Below, one piece after another: positions 21,601-29,647 of a DNA stretch of 64,000 nt. The position numbers were made by a program, and so were the translations under genes. The notes under the pieces are model-generated. The model was given only the letters and a program-made list of their open reading frames with translations. It was not told where the DNA came from and made no database searches. The stretch comes from Desulfobacter curvatus DSM 3379 (GTDB lineage Bacteria > Desulfobacterota > Desulfobacteria > Desulfobacterales > Desulfobacteraceae): positions 1-64,000 of the forward strand of contig NZ_KB892900.1 in assembly GCF_000373985.1 (NCBI RefSeq). Direction: 5' to 3'. Positions within the stretch are counted from its first letter, which is position 1. The number at the start of each line of letters is the position of its first letter.

Positions 21601-22159
21601 GCTGGATACCGAAGTCTACTCCAACACGGGCGGACAGTCCTCCAAGGCCACGCCCACCGGTGCCATTGCCAAATATGCCGCATCCGGAAAGAAAATCGGG
21701 AAAAAAGATATGGCCCGGATGATGATGAGTTATGGGTATATCTATGTGGCAACCATCTCCATGGGTGCCAGCAAGAACCAGACGCTTAAGGCACTCCTGG
21801 AAGCGGAAAGCTATCCCGGACCCTCCTTGATCATCGCCTATGCACCATGCATTAATCAGGGCATCAAAAAAGGCATGGGAAAAACCCAGGAAGAGGAAAA
21901 ACTGGCTGTCGAATCCGGTTACTGGCCCATTTTCCGGTATAATCCCCAGCTTGCCGGTGAAGGTAAAAATCCCTTTACCCTTGACTCCAAACAACCCGAC
22001 GGCAGCCTGCAGGAGTTCTTAAGCGGTGAAGTGCGGTTTGCGGCCCTGGAAAAAAGCTTTCCCGATGAGTCCAAACGGTTGAGAGCAGCCCTTGGACAAG
22101 AGGTCGAGGAGAAATATGCCATGCTTAAAATGATGGCGGATGCCGGAAAAAAAGAATAA
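18641..22159 (+). CDS. nifJ: Pyruvate:ferredoxin (flavodoxin) oxidoreductase
   Basis: The 1172-residue single-chain enzyme oxidises pyruvate with coenzyme A to acetyl-CoA and CO2, reducing ferredoxin. Domains are in the usual order: pyrimidine-binding domain at the N-terminus (YPITPSSPLGE), gamma domain, a two-cluster ferredoxin domain near residues 690-760 (CIQCNQCSFVCP and CQGCGNCADICP), and the C-terminal thiamine diphosphate domain (CSGCGETPYVKL, GDGWAYDIGFGGLDH, DTEVYSNTGGQ). All cluster cysteines are present. Start at ATG 18641 behind GAGGTG. It stands alone between a leader terminator and a downstream terminator. This is the central carbon enzyme of fermentative and sulfate-reducing anaerobes. 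Confidence 0.97.
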   Translation: MKKRMQTIDGNTAATHVAYAMSEVAAIYPITPSSPLGEIADSWASQGRKNIFGQILDIKQMQSEAGAAGAVHGSLSAGALTSTFTASQGLLLKIPNMYKIAGELLPCVFHVTARAISAHALSIFGDHQDVMAARQTGFAMLASNSVQEAQDLALVAHLATMDARVPFLHFFDGFRTSHEIQKIEMIEYEDMASLFNYDAYWAFKARAMNPEHPDTRGSAQNPDIYFQGREATNSFYLKVPAIVKHYMKKVGELTGRRYQPFDYVGDPEADRVVVAMGSSCEAIEETIDKLNAMGERLGLIKVRLYRPFDIEEFLRTVPASVETLTVIDRTKEPGALGEPLYQDVCTAFMEHGEGPRIIGGRYGLSSKEFNPSMVKAIYDNMKALSPKNHFTVGIIDDVTHTSLDVEKGFDAAPEGTVSAKFWGLGSDGTVGANQSAITIIGDNTDKYAQGYFAYDSKKSGGLTVSHLRFGDVKIKSTYMIDSPDFVACHKSNYVEIYDVLMGIKPGGTFLLNSEWGTIADLEKHIPGHVRRTIYEKKLNFYNIDAVKIAGEIGLGNRINMIMQTCFFNLANILPVDTAIELLKTDIKKKFGKKGDAIVNMNIEAVDKTLDNLVKVDVPESWKDAQDQPRIEEPATPFVDNVMRKINVQEGDDLPVSAFSVDGVFEAGTSQYEKRGVAINVPEWIADNCIQCNQCSFVCPHAAIIPILATDDELKGAPESFVTVDAKGKGLDQFKFRIQVNTLDCQGCGNCADICPAKTPALEMKSLASQVDVEKENHKFSLTVPFKTDVMKRDTLKGSQFWKPLLEFSGACSGCGETPYVKLITQLFGERMTVANATGCSSIWGGSAPSMPYCTNADGQGPAWASSLFEDAAEYGYGMLLATKSRRKTLAAKMEKAIEEGVSDEIKGAMEGWIAGMDNLEASQKYGGELKQLLKDASSGILKEIYGENDLFVKKSHWVFGGDGWAYDIGFGGLDHVLASGDDINILVLDTEVYSNTGGQSSKATPTGAIAKYAASGKKIGKKDMARMMMSYGYIYVATISMGASKNQTLKALLEAESYPGPSLIIAYAPCINQGIKKGMGKTQEEEKLAVESGYWPIFRYNPQLAGEGKNPFTLDSKQPDGSLQEFLSGEVRFAALEKSFPDESKRLRAALGQEVEEKYAMLKMMADAGKKE

Positions 22160-22190
22160 AGTTCAATAATAATTAAAATCGTAATGGTTC

Positions 22191-22233
22191 AGGGGCGAAG
22201 GCATTTTATGCATTTCGCCCCTTTTCTTTTTTT
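22191..22233 (+). terminator. Rho-independent terminator of nifJ
   Basis: AGGGGCGAA (22191-22199) pairs with TTCGCCCCT (22214-22222), followed by TTTCTTTTTTT. Confidence 0.9.
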
Positions 22234-22364
22234 AGGCCTTCTTGACGTCTTCAGTGTCGCACTGCTACTTGAAAAAAAACAGGTTTCGGTATACCACTGA
22301 GTTAATTTTGAGTTTCGTCATGATTAATGATTTAATAGATTCTTTTTGACCGGAGAATAAGCAA

Positions 22365-24074
22365 ATGAAAAAATACCTGACACTTATTATCACGGCATTG
22401 ATTCTGTTGCCCTGTATCGCAACCAGCCAAGAGACCCCGGCGGCCTCTTCGGCACCTGGGCCTGCAGCCCAGACTCAGGATCAGACGAATGACCAGTCTG
22501 CATCGGAAGCTGAAGCGCAGCAGAATACCCTTGAAATTCTTAAATCCATTGTCAAAAGCAAAGCAACGCTGAAGCAGCGCATGGATGAAAAAAAACAGGC
22601 CATGAAAAAGGCCGGTTCCGAAATCGAAAAACAATATCTCACCGCAGAGCTTGCCGAGTTGGATAAGCAGATGGCCGATGCTGCGACAGATTTTGAAATG
22701 ACCGCCACAGGTGTTGAAATTGGCCTGTTTGTGACCAAGAAAAAAGAGCGGTTTGACTGGAAAGAGGAATTGCTTTCGCTGGCCGAACCCGGGATTATGG
22801 AACTTAAGCGGCTCACGGTGAAAGCCAGGCATAAGTCAAAACTCAATGATGAACTGGCCAATTACCAGGAATTGCTTCCCGAGGCAACCAAGGCCAGAAC
22901 CCGTATTGAATCTTTGATCCGTCAGACCAAAGACAAGGCATTGGCATCCGCCCTTAAAGATCTTTTGCCCGAGTATAAGGGCCTGGAAAGCCAGATAAAA
23001 AATAAGGTGGATTTGGTCCGGCTTAAACTTGACGAAATTCAGCGGCAGGAAGCATCGGTCATTGACAGCACCCAGGACTCTGTTAAAAGATTTTTCAGAA
23101 CCCGGGGATTGTATCTGGTTTTGGCCATTATGGCCTGTATCGGGGTGGTGTTATTAATTAGATTCCTCTACCGGACCCTGATTCGCCTTGTGCCCGGATA
23201 CAAATTGGAGTACCGCCCCTTTCATATACGGGTACTTGAATTGATATACCGCGCCATGACGCTTATATTGACGTTGCTGGCGGTCATCGCGGTCTTTTAT
23301 TTTGTGGAGGACTGGGTCCTGCTTTCCCTGACCATTATTTTTATTATGGGAGTGATATGGGCGGCCAAGGCCACCCTGCCCATGTATCTGGACACGAGCA
23401 AGCTGATGCTCAATGTCGGCGCGGTCAGGGAAGGAGAACGCATGATGTACAAGGGCGTCCCCTGGCGGGTTAAACATATCAATTTTCATAGCCTGCTGGA
23501 AAATCCTGATTTGGGCATTACACTGAGGATTCCTATCACGGAACTTGTGGGCAAAACATCAAGGACTTTTGATGCCCATGAAGCCTGGTTCCCCTGCCGG
23601 AAAAATGACTGGGTGATCCTTTCCGATGGTACCCGGGGCGGTGTGACCCATTTAAGCCATGAAACCGTGGAATTGGTATTAAGAGGCGGCGCAAAAAAGA
23701 CCTATCAAACGGCTGATTTTCTGGGCATGACACCTTTGAACCTCTCTGTGAATTTCAGACTTAAGGTGCCCTTTGGTATTGGTTATGGTCACCAGAAAGA
23801 TGCCACCACAGCTATTCCTGATCTTTTATCAGCCTTTATCCAAAACAATATTGAAAAAGAAGGGTATGCTGAAGACTTGTTGAATCTGAGGGTGGAGTTT
23901 GCCGAAGCCGGGGCTTCTTCCCTGGATCTTGTTGTTATTGCCGATTTCAAAGGCAGCCAGGCACCCATATACAACCGTTTGAACCGAAGCATACAAAGAT
24001 GGTGTGTTGATGCGGCCTCCCAATACGGCTGGGATATCCCCTTTCCCCAGATTACGGTTCACCAGGAGGCTTGA
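22365..24074 (+). CDS. MscS-like mechanosensitive channel family protein
   Basis: The 569-residue protein has a signal peptide (MKKYLTLIITALILLPCIATS), a long periplasmic coiled-coil region (about residues 50-240) and three hydrophobic helices between residues 245 and 345. The MscS beta domain (WVILSDGTRGGVTHLSHETVELV) and the alpha-beta C-terminal domain follow. Such large MscS relatives release solutes on osmotic downshock or gate in response to periplasmic signals. The pore-helix glycine/alanine pattern is weaker than in MscS, so gating may differ. Single gene. Confidence 0.8.
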   Translation: MKKYLTLIITALILLPCIATSQETPAASSAPGPAAQTQDQTNDQSASEAEAQQNTLEILKSIVKSKATLKQRMDEKKQAMKKAGSEIEKQYLTAELAELDKQMADAATDFEMTATGVEIGLFVTKKKERFDWKEELLSLAEPGIMELKRLTVKARHKSKLNDELANYQELLPEATKARTRIESLIRQTKDKALASALKDLLPEYKGLESQIKNKVDLVRLKLDEIQRQEASVIDSTQDSVKRFFRTRGLYLVLAIMACIGVVLLIRFLYRTLIRLVPGYKLEYRPFHIRVLELIYRAMTLILTLLAVIAVFYFVEDWVLLSLTIIFIMGVIWAAKATLPMYLDTSKLMLNVGAVREGERMMYKGVPWRVKHINFHSLLENPDLGITLRIPITELVGKTSRTFDAHEAWFPCRKNDWVILSDGTRGGVTHLSHETVELVLRGGAKKTYQTADFLGMTPLNLSVNFRLKVPFGIGYGHQKDATTAIPDLLSAFIQNNIEKEGYAEDLLNLRVEFAEAGASSLDLVVIADFKGSQAPIYNRLNRSIQRWCVDAASQYGWDIPFPQITVHQEA

Positions 24075-24123
24075 TCCAAAAAGAAGACAGGCGGTTGCTG
24101 TTAAGCTTTGGAGGGGCTTGATT

Positions 24124-24594
24124 TTAATCTCCTCCAGGCTCAAAAGACTGGATCATGGCTGATATTTTGTCCACATGGGCGGCTTCTTCAGCTATGATTC
24201 TGTGCAGTCCTGCTTTAACCGATTCGGATTCCACAAAGGCCTCCAGAAATTCGTAAAACAGAATGGTGTCTTTTTCAAACATGATAAATGTTTTAAGCAT
24301 CTGCACAGGCGTGGTGATCTCTGAAAAATCCAGTTCATCTAAAGACAGGCTGTTGTTCCCCATCATCTCTTTAATGACACCGGGAAGCATGATACTAAGA
24401 TCCATGCTATCTGTAGACAGCTCGACTTTCTGTTTTTCAAACCAGGATTTGTGGCGGTTTTCTTCATCGGCCATCCATTGAACAAGACTTTTAATCTCCT
24501 TGCTGCCGGCTTGTCCTAACGCGTCCAGATAAACAGCTCGGCCGTTTTCTTCCATTTTTATGGCAATATCGAACAAATCATTGAGGGTAAACAT
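24124..24594 (-). CDS. Ferritin-like (rubrerythrin-type) diiron protein
   Basis: 156 residues from ATG 24594 behind GGGAGG. Two helix pairs carry the diiron ligand patterns: ENGRAVY and DEENRHKSWF in the first half, FEKDTILFYEFLEAF and EEAAHVDKI in the second. No rubredoxin-type CxxC centre follows, so this is a rubrerythrin-fold protein without the electron-transfer domain. A role in peroxide reduction or iron handling is likely in an anaerobe. It is convergent with the MscS-like gene. Confidence 0.8.
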   Translation of the reverse strand: MFTLNDLFDIAIKMEENGRAVYLDALGQAGSKEIKSLVQWMADEENRHKSWFEKQKVELSTDSMDLSIMLPGVIKEMMGNNSLSLDELDFSEITTPVQMLKTFIMFEKDTILFYEFLEAFVESESVKAGLHRIIAEEAAHVDKISAMIQSFEPGGD

Positions 24595-24767
24595 AAATAA
24601 TCCTCCCTTTCTTAATACGTTGATATATAATAACGGGTAATGACCCAATAGTCTTGTTTGAATTTAAAATATAAGAATATCTGCACGGCAGGTCGGTCGG
24701 ATTTGGAATGGAGGAAGGTTTGGCTATCTTAATCTGTGTCTGTCCCGGGAAAAGGAGGAGATAAATC

Positions 24768-25115
24768 GTGAGCAAGTACATGCAATTGACGGTCGATGTG
24801 CGTCCGTTTTACACAAAAGGATTTAAGGCGGCATACCCCAAACTGGCCGGACACCTCATCCATGCCAAGGCCGTCAAAGAATATGAAGATCCCGCCCTTT
24901 ACGACCTTGTGGCAAAACTGGACAAATTACTTTACGACCTTGACGGCAATCCGAAAGTAAAGGAAATTTTGCTCAAACAAAAGGATAAGCTAAAAGCCCT
25001 GTATTCTGAAATTGAGGGGCATATCGCTGACCGGAAGCTTTCCGAGGCCGATAACGCCTTGTATAAAATCGAAGATATTTTTGAAGATATTGAATATGAC
25101 CTGGCCGGCCTTTGA
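24768..25115 (+). CDS. Hypothetical helical protein
   Basis: A 115-residue soluble protein starting with GTG at 24768 behind a strong AAAGGAGGAG. It is almost entirely charged helix (many Lys, Asp and Leu in heptad-like spacing) with no cysteines or membrane segment. I do not recognise it. Divergent from the diiron gene and convergent with the next gene. Confidence 0.65.
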   Translation: MSKYMQLTVDVRPFYTKGFKAAYPKLAGHLIHAKAVKEYEDPALYDLVAKLDKLLYDLDGNPKVKEILLKQKDKLKALYSEIEGHIADRKLSEADNALYKIEDIFEDIEYDLAGL

Positions 25116-25128
25116 GCTTAAAAGGCGT

Positions 25129-26046
25129 TTATGCGAAGGTATTGATGAGCAACGATGCTATATTTTCCCGGTAAAGGTTGCGGACTTGAACATCTGCATC
25201 CCTGGTATAGACCTGGGTGTTGTCATTGCGGGTAAAGACATTGAAACGGCTGTCCCTGTTGTTTAGGCTATCGAGGGAGGAACTGATTTTGGTGAAAAAG
25301 CCATCTTCCCCGGACAAAACATTATAGGCACGGCTGACATCGGTTTTGAACCGGTACTCAAATTCTTCTCCGACATCCAGGGTGCCGTCGGTATTTAACG
25401 TCAGACCGATTTCTGAAAGCTCCGATTCCACGGTGGAATCCGATGTCCCGGAAACCTGGGGGGAAAAACGTTCCGTCTGCTCTGTCTGTGATGCTGTATC
25501 ATCCACGCGGGTGGCAATATCTTCCCGGGCTGCAGGTGTGCCTGGGATTATCTCTTTCAGCACTTCTGAATTCATATTCTTAAACAGGTCTGCTTTCAAT
25601 GACGGGCTGATGGCATATGGATTGCTATCCAGCCATTCAACCAGTTCGTTATACTCATCAATAACCGTTTTTACCGACTGTTCCCGGGCATCAAGCTCCA
25701 GAGATGAAAACGCCTGGTCCGTGTCAGTTCCGTCTGAAAACGAGTCCTCCAAGGTTTTAGAAGAAGCGGACTCTTCCGTCTCTTGGGTTATCGTCTCCTC
25801 TTGATATGAAAAAGATTCGGAGAAAAAATCGGTGGAAGATAACAGCGTTGAAAAGTTATCCAGCCGGGAGGTGAGTTGGAAGGACAATTGAGAGAATTCC
25901 GCCGGGGGGTCTGAGATGTCAGCGGTGTTGGCAGAGAAGAGTTCCCGGTTTGCACCAAGCATTACCTCACGGGCCTGGTTCACAAGATCCAGGGGATAAG
26001 ATACGCTTATGAAGCCATTTCCGGCTTTTGAATCAACAGGATTCAT
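25129..26046 (-). CDS. Hypothetical protein, C-terminus resembling flagellar cap protein FliD
   Basis: About 305 residues from ATG 26046. The N-terminal part is acidic and Ser/Thr-rich, without a signal peptide. The last 100 residues (SELSEIGLTLNTDGTLDVG, then YNVLSGEDGFFTKISSSLDSL) have the layout of the FliD C-terminal region: a short strand, DGTL and a final coiled segment. This is a weak resemblance and no flagellar genes are near. It could be a secreted filament-cap-like or adhesin-like protein. Single gene with its own promoter region upstream. Confidence 0.6.
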   Translation of the reverse strand: MNPVDSKAGNGFISVSYPLDLVNQAREVMLGANRELFSANTADISDPPAEFSQLSFQLTSRLDNFSTLLSSTDFFSESFSYQEETITQETEESASSKTLEDSFSDGTDTDQAFSSLELDAREQSVKTVIDEYNELVEWLDSNPYAISPSLKADLFKNMNSEVLKEIIPGTPAAREDIATRVDDTASQTEQTERFSPQVSGTSDSTVESELSEIGLTLNTDGTLDVGEEFEYRFKTDVSRAYNVLSGEDGFFTKISSSLDSLNNRDSRFNVFTRNDNTQVYTRDADVQVRNLYRENIASLLINTFA

Positions 26047-26156
26047 CACTACCTGCCATTATTTTTCTTTTATTTATTTGGACTAAATTTAACACATTAT
26101 AATAAATATAACAAGTTGAATTTTTTGAAAATTCAGTTTTAAAAGCGCTTAAAATA

Positions 26157-26190
26157 TAAAAAGCCGCCATGCTACACACGGCGGCTTTTT
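26157..26190 (-). terminator. Rho-independent terminator of yebC
   Basis: AAAAAGCCGCC and GGCGGCTTTTT form a perfect stem with a ten-base loop. It lies 20 bases beyond the yebC stop on the minus strand and reads as a terminator in both directions. Confidence 0.9.
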
Positions 26191-26210
26191 ATTGAATCTT
26201 TTATAACAGA

Positions 26211-26954
26211 TTACATGGCGTCAAACGCTTCGTCCGGAATATCAGCGTTGGTATAAAAATTTTGGATATCATCATTGTCGTCCAGGGCCTCCATAAATCT
26301 GATCATCTGCTCGGCTTCTTTGCCTGATACGGCTGTGGTGTTCTGGGGCACCATGGAGATTTCAGCCACCTCGCAGGCAATTTCTGCGCCATCAATGGCA
26401 TCCTTGACCGCATCAAAATCCTCGGGTGCGGTGAGTACATCAAAGCTGTCCCCTTCGTCTTTGATATCTTCGGCCCCGGCGTCAATGGCCACTTCCATGA
26501 GGGTGTCTTCGTCGGCATTTTCCTTGGAAATAGTAATCACACCCTTTTTATCAAACATCCAGGCCACGCAACCATCCGTACCCACATTCCCGCCTGCCTT
26601 GTTAAAGATATACCTGACATCGGCAATGGTCCGGTTTTTGTTGTCCGTGAGGCATTCCACCATCACCGCCACGCCGCCGGGCCCGTACCCTTCATATATG
26701 ATTTCCTCGTAATTGACCCCGTCCATGTCGCCGGTACCCTTTTTAATGGCCCGGTCCACATTGTCCTTGGGCATATTCTGGGCTTTGGCCGAGTCAATGG
26801 CACGGCGCAGCCGGGGATTGGCCCCGGGATCACCCCCGCCCATGCGGGCGGCTACCGTAATTTCTTTGATCAGCTTGGTAAATACCTTTGCCCGCTTTTT
26901 GTCGGCCGCACCTTTCTTATGTTTGATGGTCGACCATTTGCTATGTCCTGACAT
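26211..26954 (-). CDS. yebC: YebC/PmpR family protein
   Basis: The 247-residue protein is full length and shows the family signature at the N-terminus (MSGHSKWSTIKHKKGAADKKRAKVF is abbreviated here to MSGHSKWSTIKHKK). The central domain has GPGGVAVMVECLTDNKNRT. Members act as DNA-binding regulators or, in more recent work, as ribosome-associated factors relieving proline stalling. It lies just downstream of rlmE on the same strand and probably shares its transcript, ended by the terminator at 26157-26190. Confidence 0.93.
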   Translation of the reverse strand: MSGHSKWSTIKHKKGAADKKRAKVFTKLIKEITVAARMGGGDPGANPRLRRAIDSAKAQNMPKDNVDRAIKKGTGDMDGVNYEEIIYEGYGPGGVAVMVECLTDNKNRTIADVRYIFNKAGGNVGTDGCVAWMFDKKGVITISKENADEDTLMEVAIDAGAEDIKDEGDSFDVLTAPEDFDAVKDAIDGAEIACEVAEISMVPQNTTAVSGKEAEQMIRFMEALDDNDDIQNFYTNADIPDEAFDAM

Positions 26955-26967
26955 GGATATTGCCTCC

Positions 26968-27612
26968 TTATTTAATCTTTTCTTTTCCTATGATATAAAT
27001 CTCTTTGCTTTGTTTCCTGCAGCTTTCGGGCTTAAACACCCGGCACTCCTTAAACGCTGCCTTCACTTCCTGCTCAAACGTTTTAAAGTCGTTACCCTGG
27101 AAAATTTTGCACACAAAATTACCCTGAAAAGCTAAATTTTTCAAGGCCGTGTCAAGGGCCATGCGGCACAGTTCAACGGAGCGGATGGCATCCACATCCT
27201 TTCTTCCCGTGGTGGCCGGGGCCATGTCGCTGATCACGGCGTTAAAGGCTCCCGCATGGGCCTCAATAAATGCAGGGTGTTCGGGTTTAAGAATATCATC
27301 CTGAATGGTTAACGCATTGGGCGGCAGTTTTGTTTCAACCTTTTTTAAATCAATGCCGAGCACCTGGCCCTGGTCCCCCACAAGTTTTGCCGCATAAAGG
27401 GTCCAGGACCCCGGTGAGCAACCAAGATCAAGAACAATATCCCCTTTTTTGATAATTTGAAATTTGTTCTGAATATCTTCAAGCTTAAACACGGACCGGG
27501 CCGGATATCCCATGGATTTGGCTTTTTGTGTAAGATGATCCGCCCACTGGCCGTTCCTGCCCCCCTTTTTTGCGGGTTTTGCCTCTTTTACCGGCTTTTT
27601 TTTACCCTTCAA
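26968..27612 (-). CDS. rlmE: 23S rRNA (uridine-2'-O)-methyltransferase RlmE (FtsJ)
   Basis: About 214 residues. The SAM-binding motif DLGCSPGSWTLY is present, and the K-D-K-E catalytic tetrad can be assigned to the ARSVFKL lysine, the SDMAP aspartate, the KIFQG lysine and the ESCR glutamate. It methylates the A-loop uridine of 23S rRNA. An ATG at 27630 has no spaced ribosome site, whereas TTG 27612 follows GGAGG at good distance inside the end of radA and yields the usual short basic N-terminus, so TTG is preferred. It overlaps the radA stop and is coupled to radA. Confidence 0.9.
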   Translation of the reverse strand: MKGKKKPVKEAKPAKKGGRNGQWADHLTQKAKSMGYPARSVFKLEDIQNKFQIIKKGDIVLDLGCSPGSWTLYAAKLVGDQGQVLGIDLKKVETKLPPNALTIQDDILKPEHPAFIEAHAGAFNAVISDMAPATTGRKDVDAIRSVELCRMALDTALKNLAFQGNFVCKIFQGNDFKTFEQEVKAAFKECRVFKPESCRKQSKEIYIIGKEKIK

Positions 27613-28978
27613 ATAAAACCTCCACGGCATCCCTTAAAAAACTTACACTTTCAATGGCCATGCCTTTGATTTTTGATAATTGCTTCATGGTGGCCGTGGG
27701 CACAAGACAGCGTGTGAATCCCATTTTGGCGGCTTCTTTGATTCTGGCCTGGGCATGGCTTACCGCCCGTATCTCTCCGGTAAGTCCGATCTCGCCGATC
27801 AGCGTGGTTTCTTTGTGCACGGGCCGGTCCAGAAAGCTTGAGGCCAGCGCAGCGGCAATGGCAAGATCTGCCGAGGGTTCGGTGATACGGACCCCGCCCG
27901 TGACGTTCATAAAAATGTCCAGACCGGCCAGATTCATACCTAATCGCTTTTCCATCACCGCCACAATCAGGGCTACCCGGTTACTGTCCAGTCCTAAGAC
28001 CGTTCGCCGTGGCGTAGCAAGTCCGGACGTGGAGACCAGGCCCTGGATCTCCACCAGAATGGGGCGGGATCCCTCCATACTAGCCGTGACCACTGAGCCC
28101 GGAGCGACCTGGGCCCGTTCGGACAAGAACACCGCCGACGGGTTCGGCACCTGGGTCAACCCCTGATCCCGCATTTCAAACACCCCGATTTCATTGGTGG
28201 AGCCGAAACGATTTTTTACGGCCCGAAGAATTCGAAAAATATGGTTTTTATCCCCTTCAAAGTAAAGCACCGTGTCCACCATGTGCTCCATGATTCTGGG
28301 GCCTGCAATGGCACCGCCCTTGGTGACGTGTCCCACCAGAAAAATGGGCAGTCCTACGGTTTTTGACAAGCGCATGAACTGCATGGATGCTTCTCTGATC
28401 TGGGTGATGCTGCCCGGCGTAGAGGTCACCTGGGGGTGAAATACGGTTTGAATGGAATCCACAACCATGGCGTCATATTGATCTTTTTCAGCCATGGCAA
28501 GAATTGCCTCAAGATCGGTTTCAGACACCACAAACAGAGAGCTGCCCATAGATCCCAGGCGTTTGCCCCGCATGGAAATCTGGCCGATGGATTCTTCGCC
28601 GGATACATATAGGCATTTCTTCCCGGCCTTTGCCAGGGTGGACAACACTTGCAGCATGAGTGTGGATTTACCGATCCCTGGATCTCCGCCGATCAGTACC
28701 AGTGATCCGTTTACAATACCGCCGCCCAGGACCCGGTCAAATTCATTGATGCCGGTGCCCATGCGCAGGGAATTGGTGGTCTCCACGGATTCAATGGGTA
28801 CAGGTCTTGCGGCAATGGCCGGCCGGCCCGCACCTGCAACCCCCGGGGTTCGGAGCACCAGGGTCTCCTCAACAAGGCTGTCCCAATCGCCACAGTCCGG
28901 GCACTGCCCCATCCATTTAGGTGCTTGTGCGCCGCAGGTTTTACAGCGGAATATGGTTTTATCTTTTTTTTTTGCCAC
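27602..28978 (-). CDS. radA: DNA repair protein RadA
   Basis: The 458-residue protein has the N-terminal zinc finger (CKTCGAQAPKWMGQCPDCG), the RecA-like ATPase with Walker A GGDPGIGKST (about residues 97-106), the RadA-specific KNRFGSTNE motif and the C-terminal Lon-like domain. It processes branched recombination intermediates. The gene is intact. A 400-bp segment of it (28253-28654) is repeated in decayed form at 35085-35484. Confidence 0.96.
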   Translation of the reverse strand: MAKKKDKTIFRCKTCGAQAPKWMGQCPDCGDWDSLVEETLVLRTPGVAGAGRPAIAARPVPIESVETTNSLRMGTGINEFDRVLGGGIVNGSLVLIGGDPGIGKSTLMLQVLSTLAKAGKKCLYVSGEESIGQISMRGKRLGSMGSSLFVVSETDLEAILAMAEKDQYDAMVVDSIQTVFHPQVTSTPGSITQIREASMQFMRLSKTVGLPIFLVGHVTKGGAIAGPRIMEHMVDTVLYFEGDKNHIFRILRAVKNRFGSTNEIGVFEMRDQGLTQVPNPSAVFLSERAQVAPGSVVTASMEGSRPILVEIQGLVSTSGLATPRRTVLGLDSNRVALIVAVMEKRLGMNLAGLDIFMNVTGGVRITEPSADLAIAAALASSFLDRPVHKETTLIGEIGLTGEIRAVSHAQARIKEAAKMGFTRCLVPTATMKQLSKIKGMAIESVSFLRDAVEVLFEG

Positions 28979-29094
28979 GTCCTAATTTTGTCCAACTGAT
29001 TGAAAATCGAATGAATATACCATGATATCTTGTCCCTATCAAGCACGTATCATTTGGAATTGATTCTTGCTTTTTAAGGCGAGCCGAATAATAT

Positions 29095-29310
29095 GTGATC
29101 TTCTGTAAAAGCCGGAAAGCAGCAATAAGTAACAAGGCTGCAAAGGCAATTAGACAGACAGTACGTAGTTGGAACGGGCAATTACGCCCAGGGGGCACGC
29201 TTGAGGATCTGGCTATAGAATGTAATCCAATGATTCAAGGCTGGATTAATTATTACGGGAGATACAATCCTTCCGCAATGTCTGGGATTTTCATTTTGAT
29301 ATCTGATTGA
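29095..29310 (+). pseudogene. Remnant of a group II intron reverse transcriptase/maturase
   Basis: The frame encodes only the maturase (X) domain end of a group II intron protein: AAISNKAAKAIRQTVRSW, then GGTLEDLAIECNPMIQGW and INYYGRYNPSAM, all standard in that family. The reverse-transcriptase part is absent upstream, and the frame runs into the 3' end of the antitoxin gene. No intron RNA domain V/VI was found nearby. This is a scar of an old insertion that removed whatever followed the antitoxin. Confidence 0.8.
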
Positions 29311-29581
29311 GCAGGGTGTTCTTAGCATCTGAATGTGATATGCCATCACCTTTTTCAAGCTGGCTTAAAGAAGATCGGATGTCAGACAAGAGTTCGATCT
29401 TTTCCTGCATTGCTTCAAATTCTTGAACGTCGACAAGAACGGCAGCACATTTACCCCTCTGGGTAATAATTAATGGGCGTTTGGTTTGCGCAGCGGAGCT
29501 GCGCAAACCATTGATTATCAATTCGACTTTCCCTGATAACTTTTTATAAGAAAGTCTGGGTAAGTTACTCAGATTTTTCAA
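29291..29581 (-). CDS. Orphan Phd/YefM-type antitoxin, N-terminus altered
   Basis: About 96 residues if read from the TTG at 29581. The part from KRPLIITQRGKCAAVLVDVQEFE onward is typical of Phd/YefM antitoxins, and the tail (IELLSDIRSSL, GDGISHSDA) matches the subfamily paired with ParE/RelE-like toxins. No toxin follows; the maturase remnant sits there. The first 14 residues are encoded by the dispersed repeat copy C, so the original N-terminus seems to have been replaced. A perfect 12-bp palindrome adds about nine residues before KRPLIIT. Whether it is still functional is doubtful. Confidence 0.65.
   Translation of the reverse strand: MKNLSNLPRLSYKKLSGKVELIINGLRSSAAQTKRPLIITQRGKCAAVLVDVQEFEAMQEKIELLSDIRSSLSQLEKGDGISHSDAKNTLLNQISK
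29483..29509. repeat. Perfect 12-bp palindrome inside the antitoxin gene
   Basis: GGTTTGCGCAGC and GCTGCGCAAACC enclose the three-base loop GGA. It keeps the antitoxin frame open and looks like a small insertion relative to normal Phd/YefM sequences. Confidence 0.75.
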
Positions 29582-29640
29582 ACTTTGTCGTGGGCTATGC
29601 CTGGCAGCTGATATGTCAGGTCAGCCCATGGCTGTTATAA
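29543..29640 (-). repeat. Dispersed repeat, copy C (inverted)
   Basis: The reverse complement of copy A (246-346): the near-palindrome TCTGGGTAAGTTACTCAGA, then GTCGTGGGCTATGC and a terminal GCCCATGGCTGTTAT. The distal 45 bases are nearly identical to copy A. It overlaps the start of the antitoxin gene and ends just before echF. Confidence 0.75.
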
Positions 29641-29647
29641 AAACGTT

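Noticed and set aside
28959..29198. A 79-codon minus-strand frame upstream of radA
   Set aside because: It has no ribosome site, overlaps the radA start and runs antisense to the maturase remnant. The translated sequence looks like random low-quality coding.
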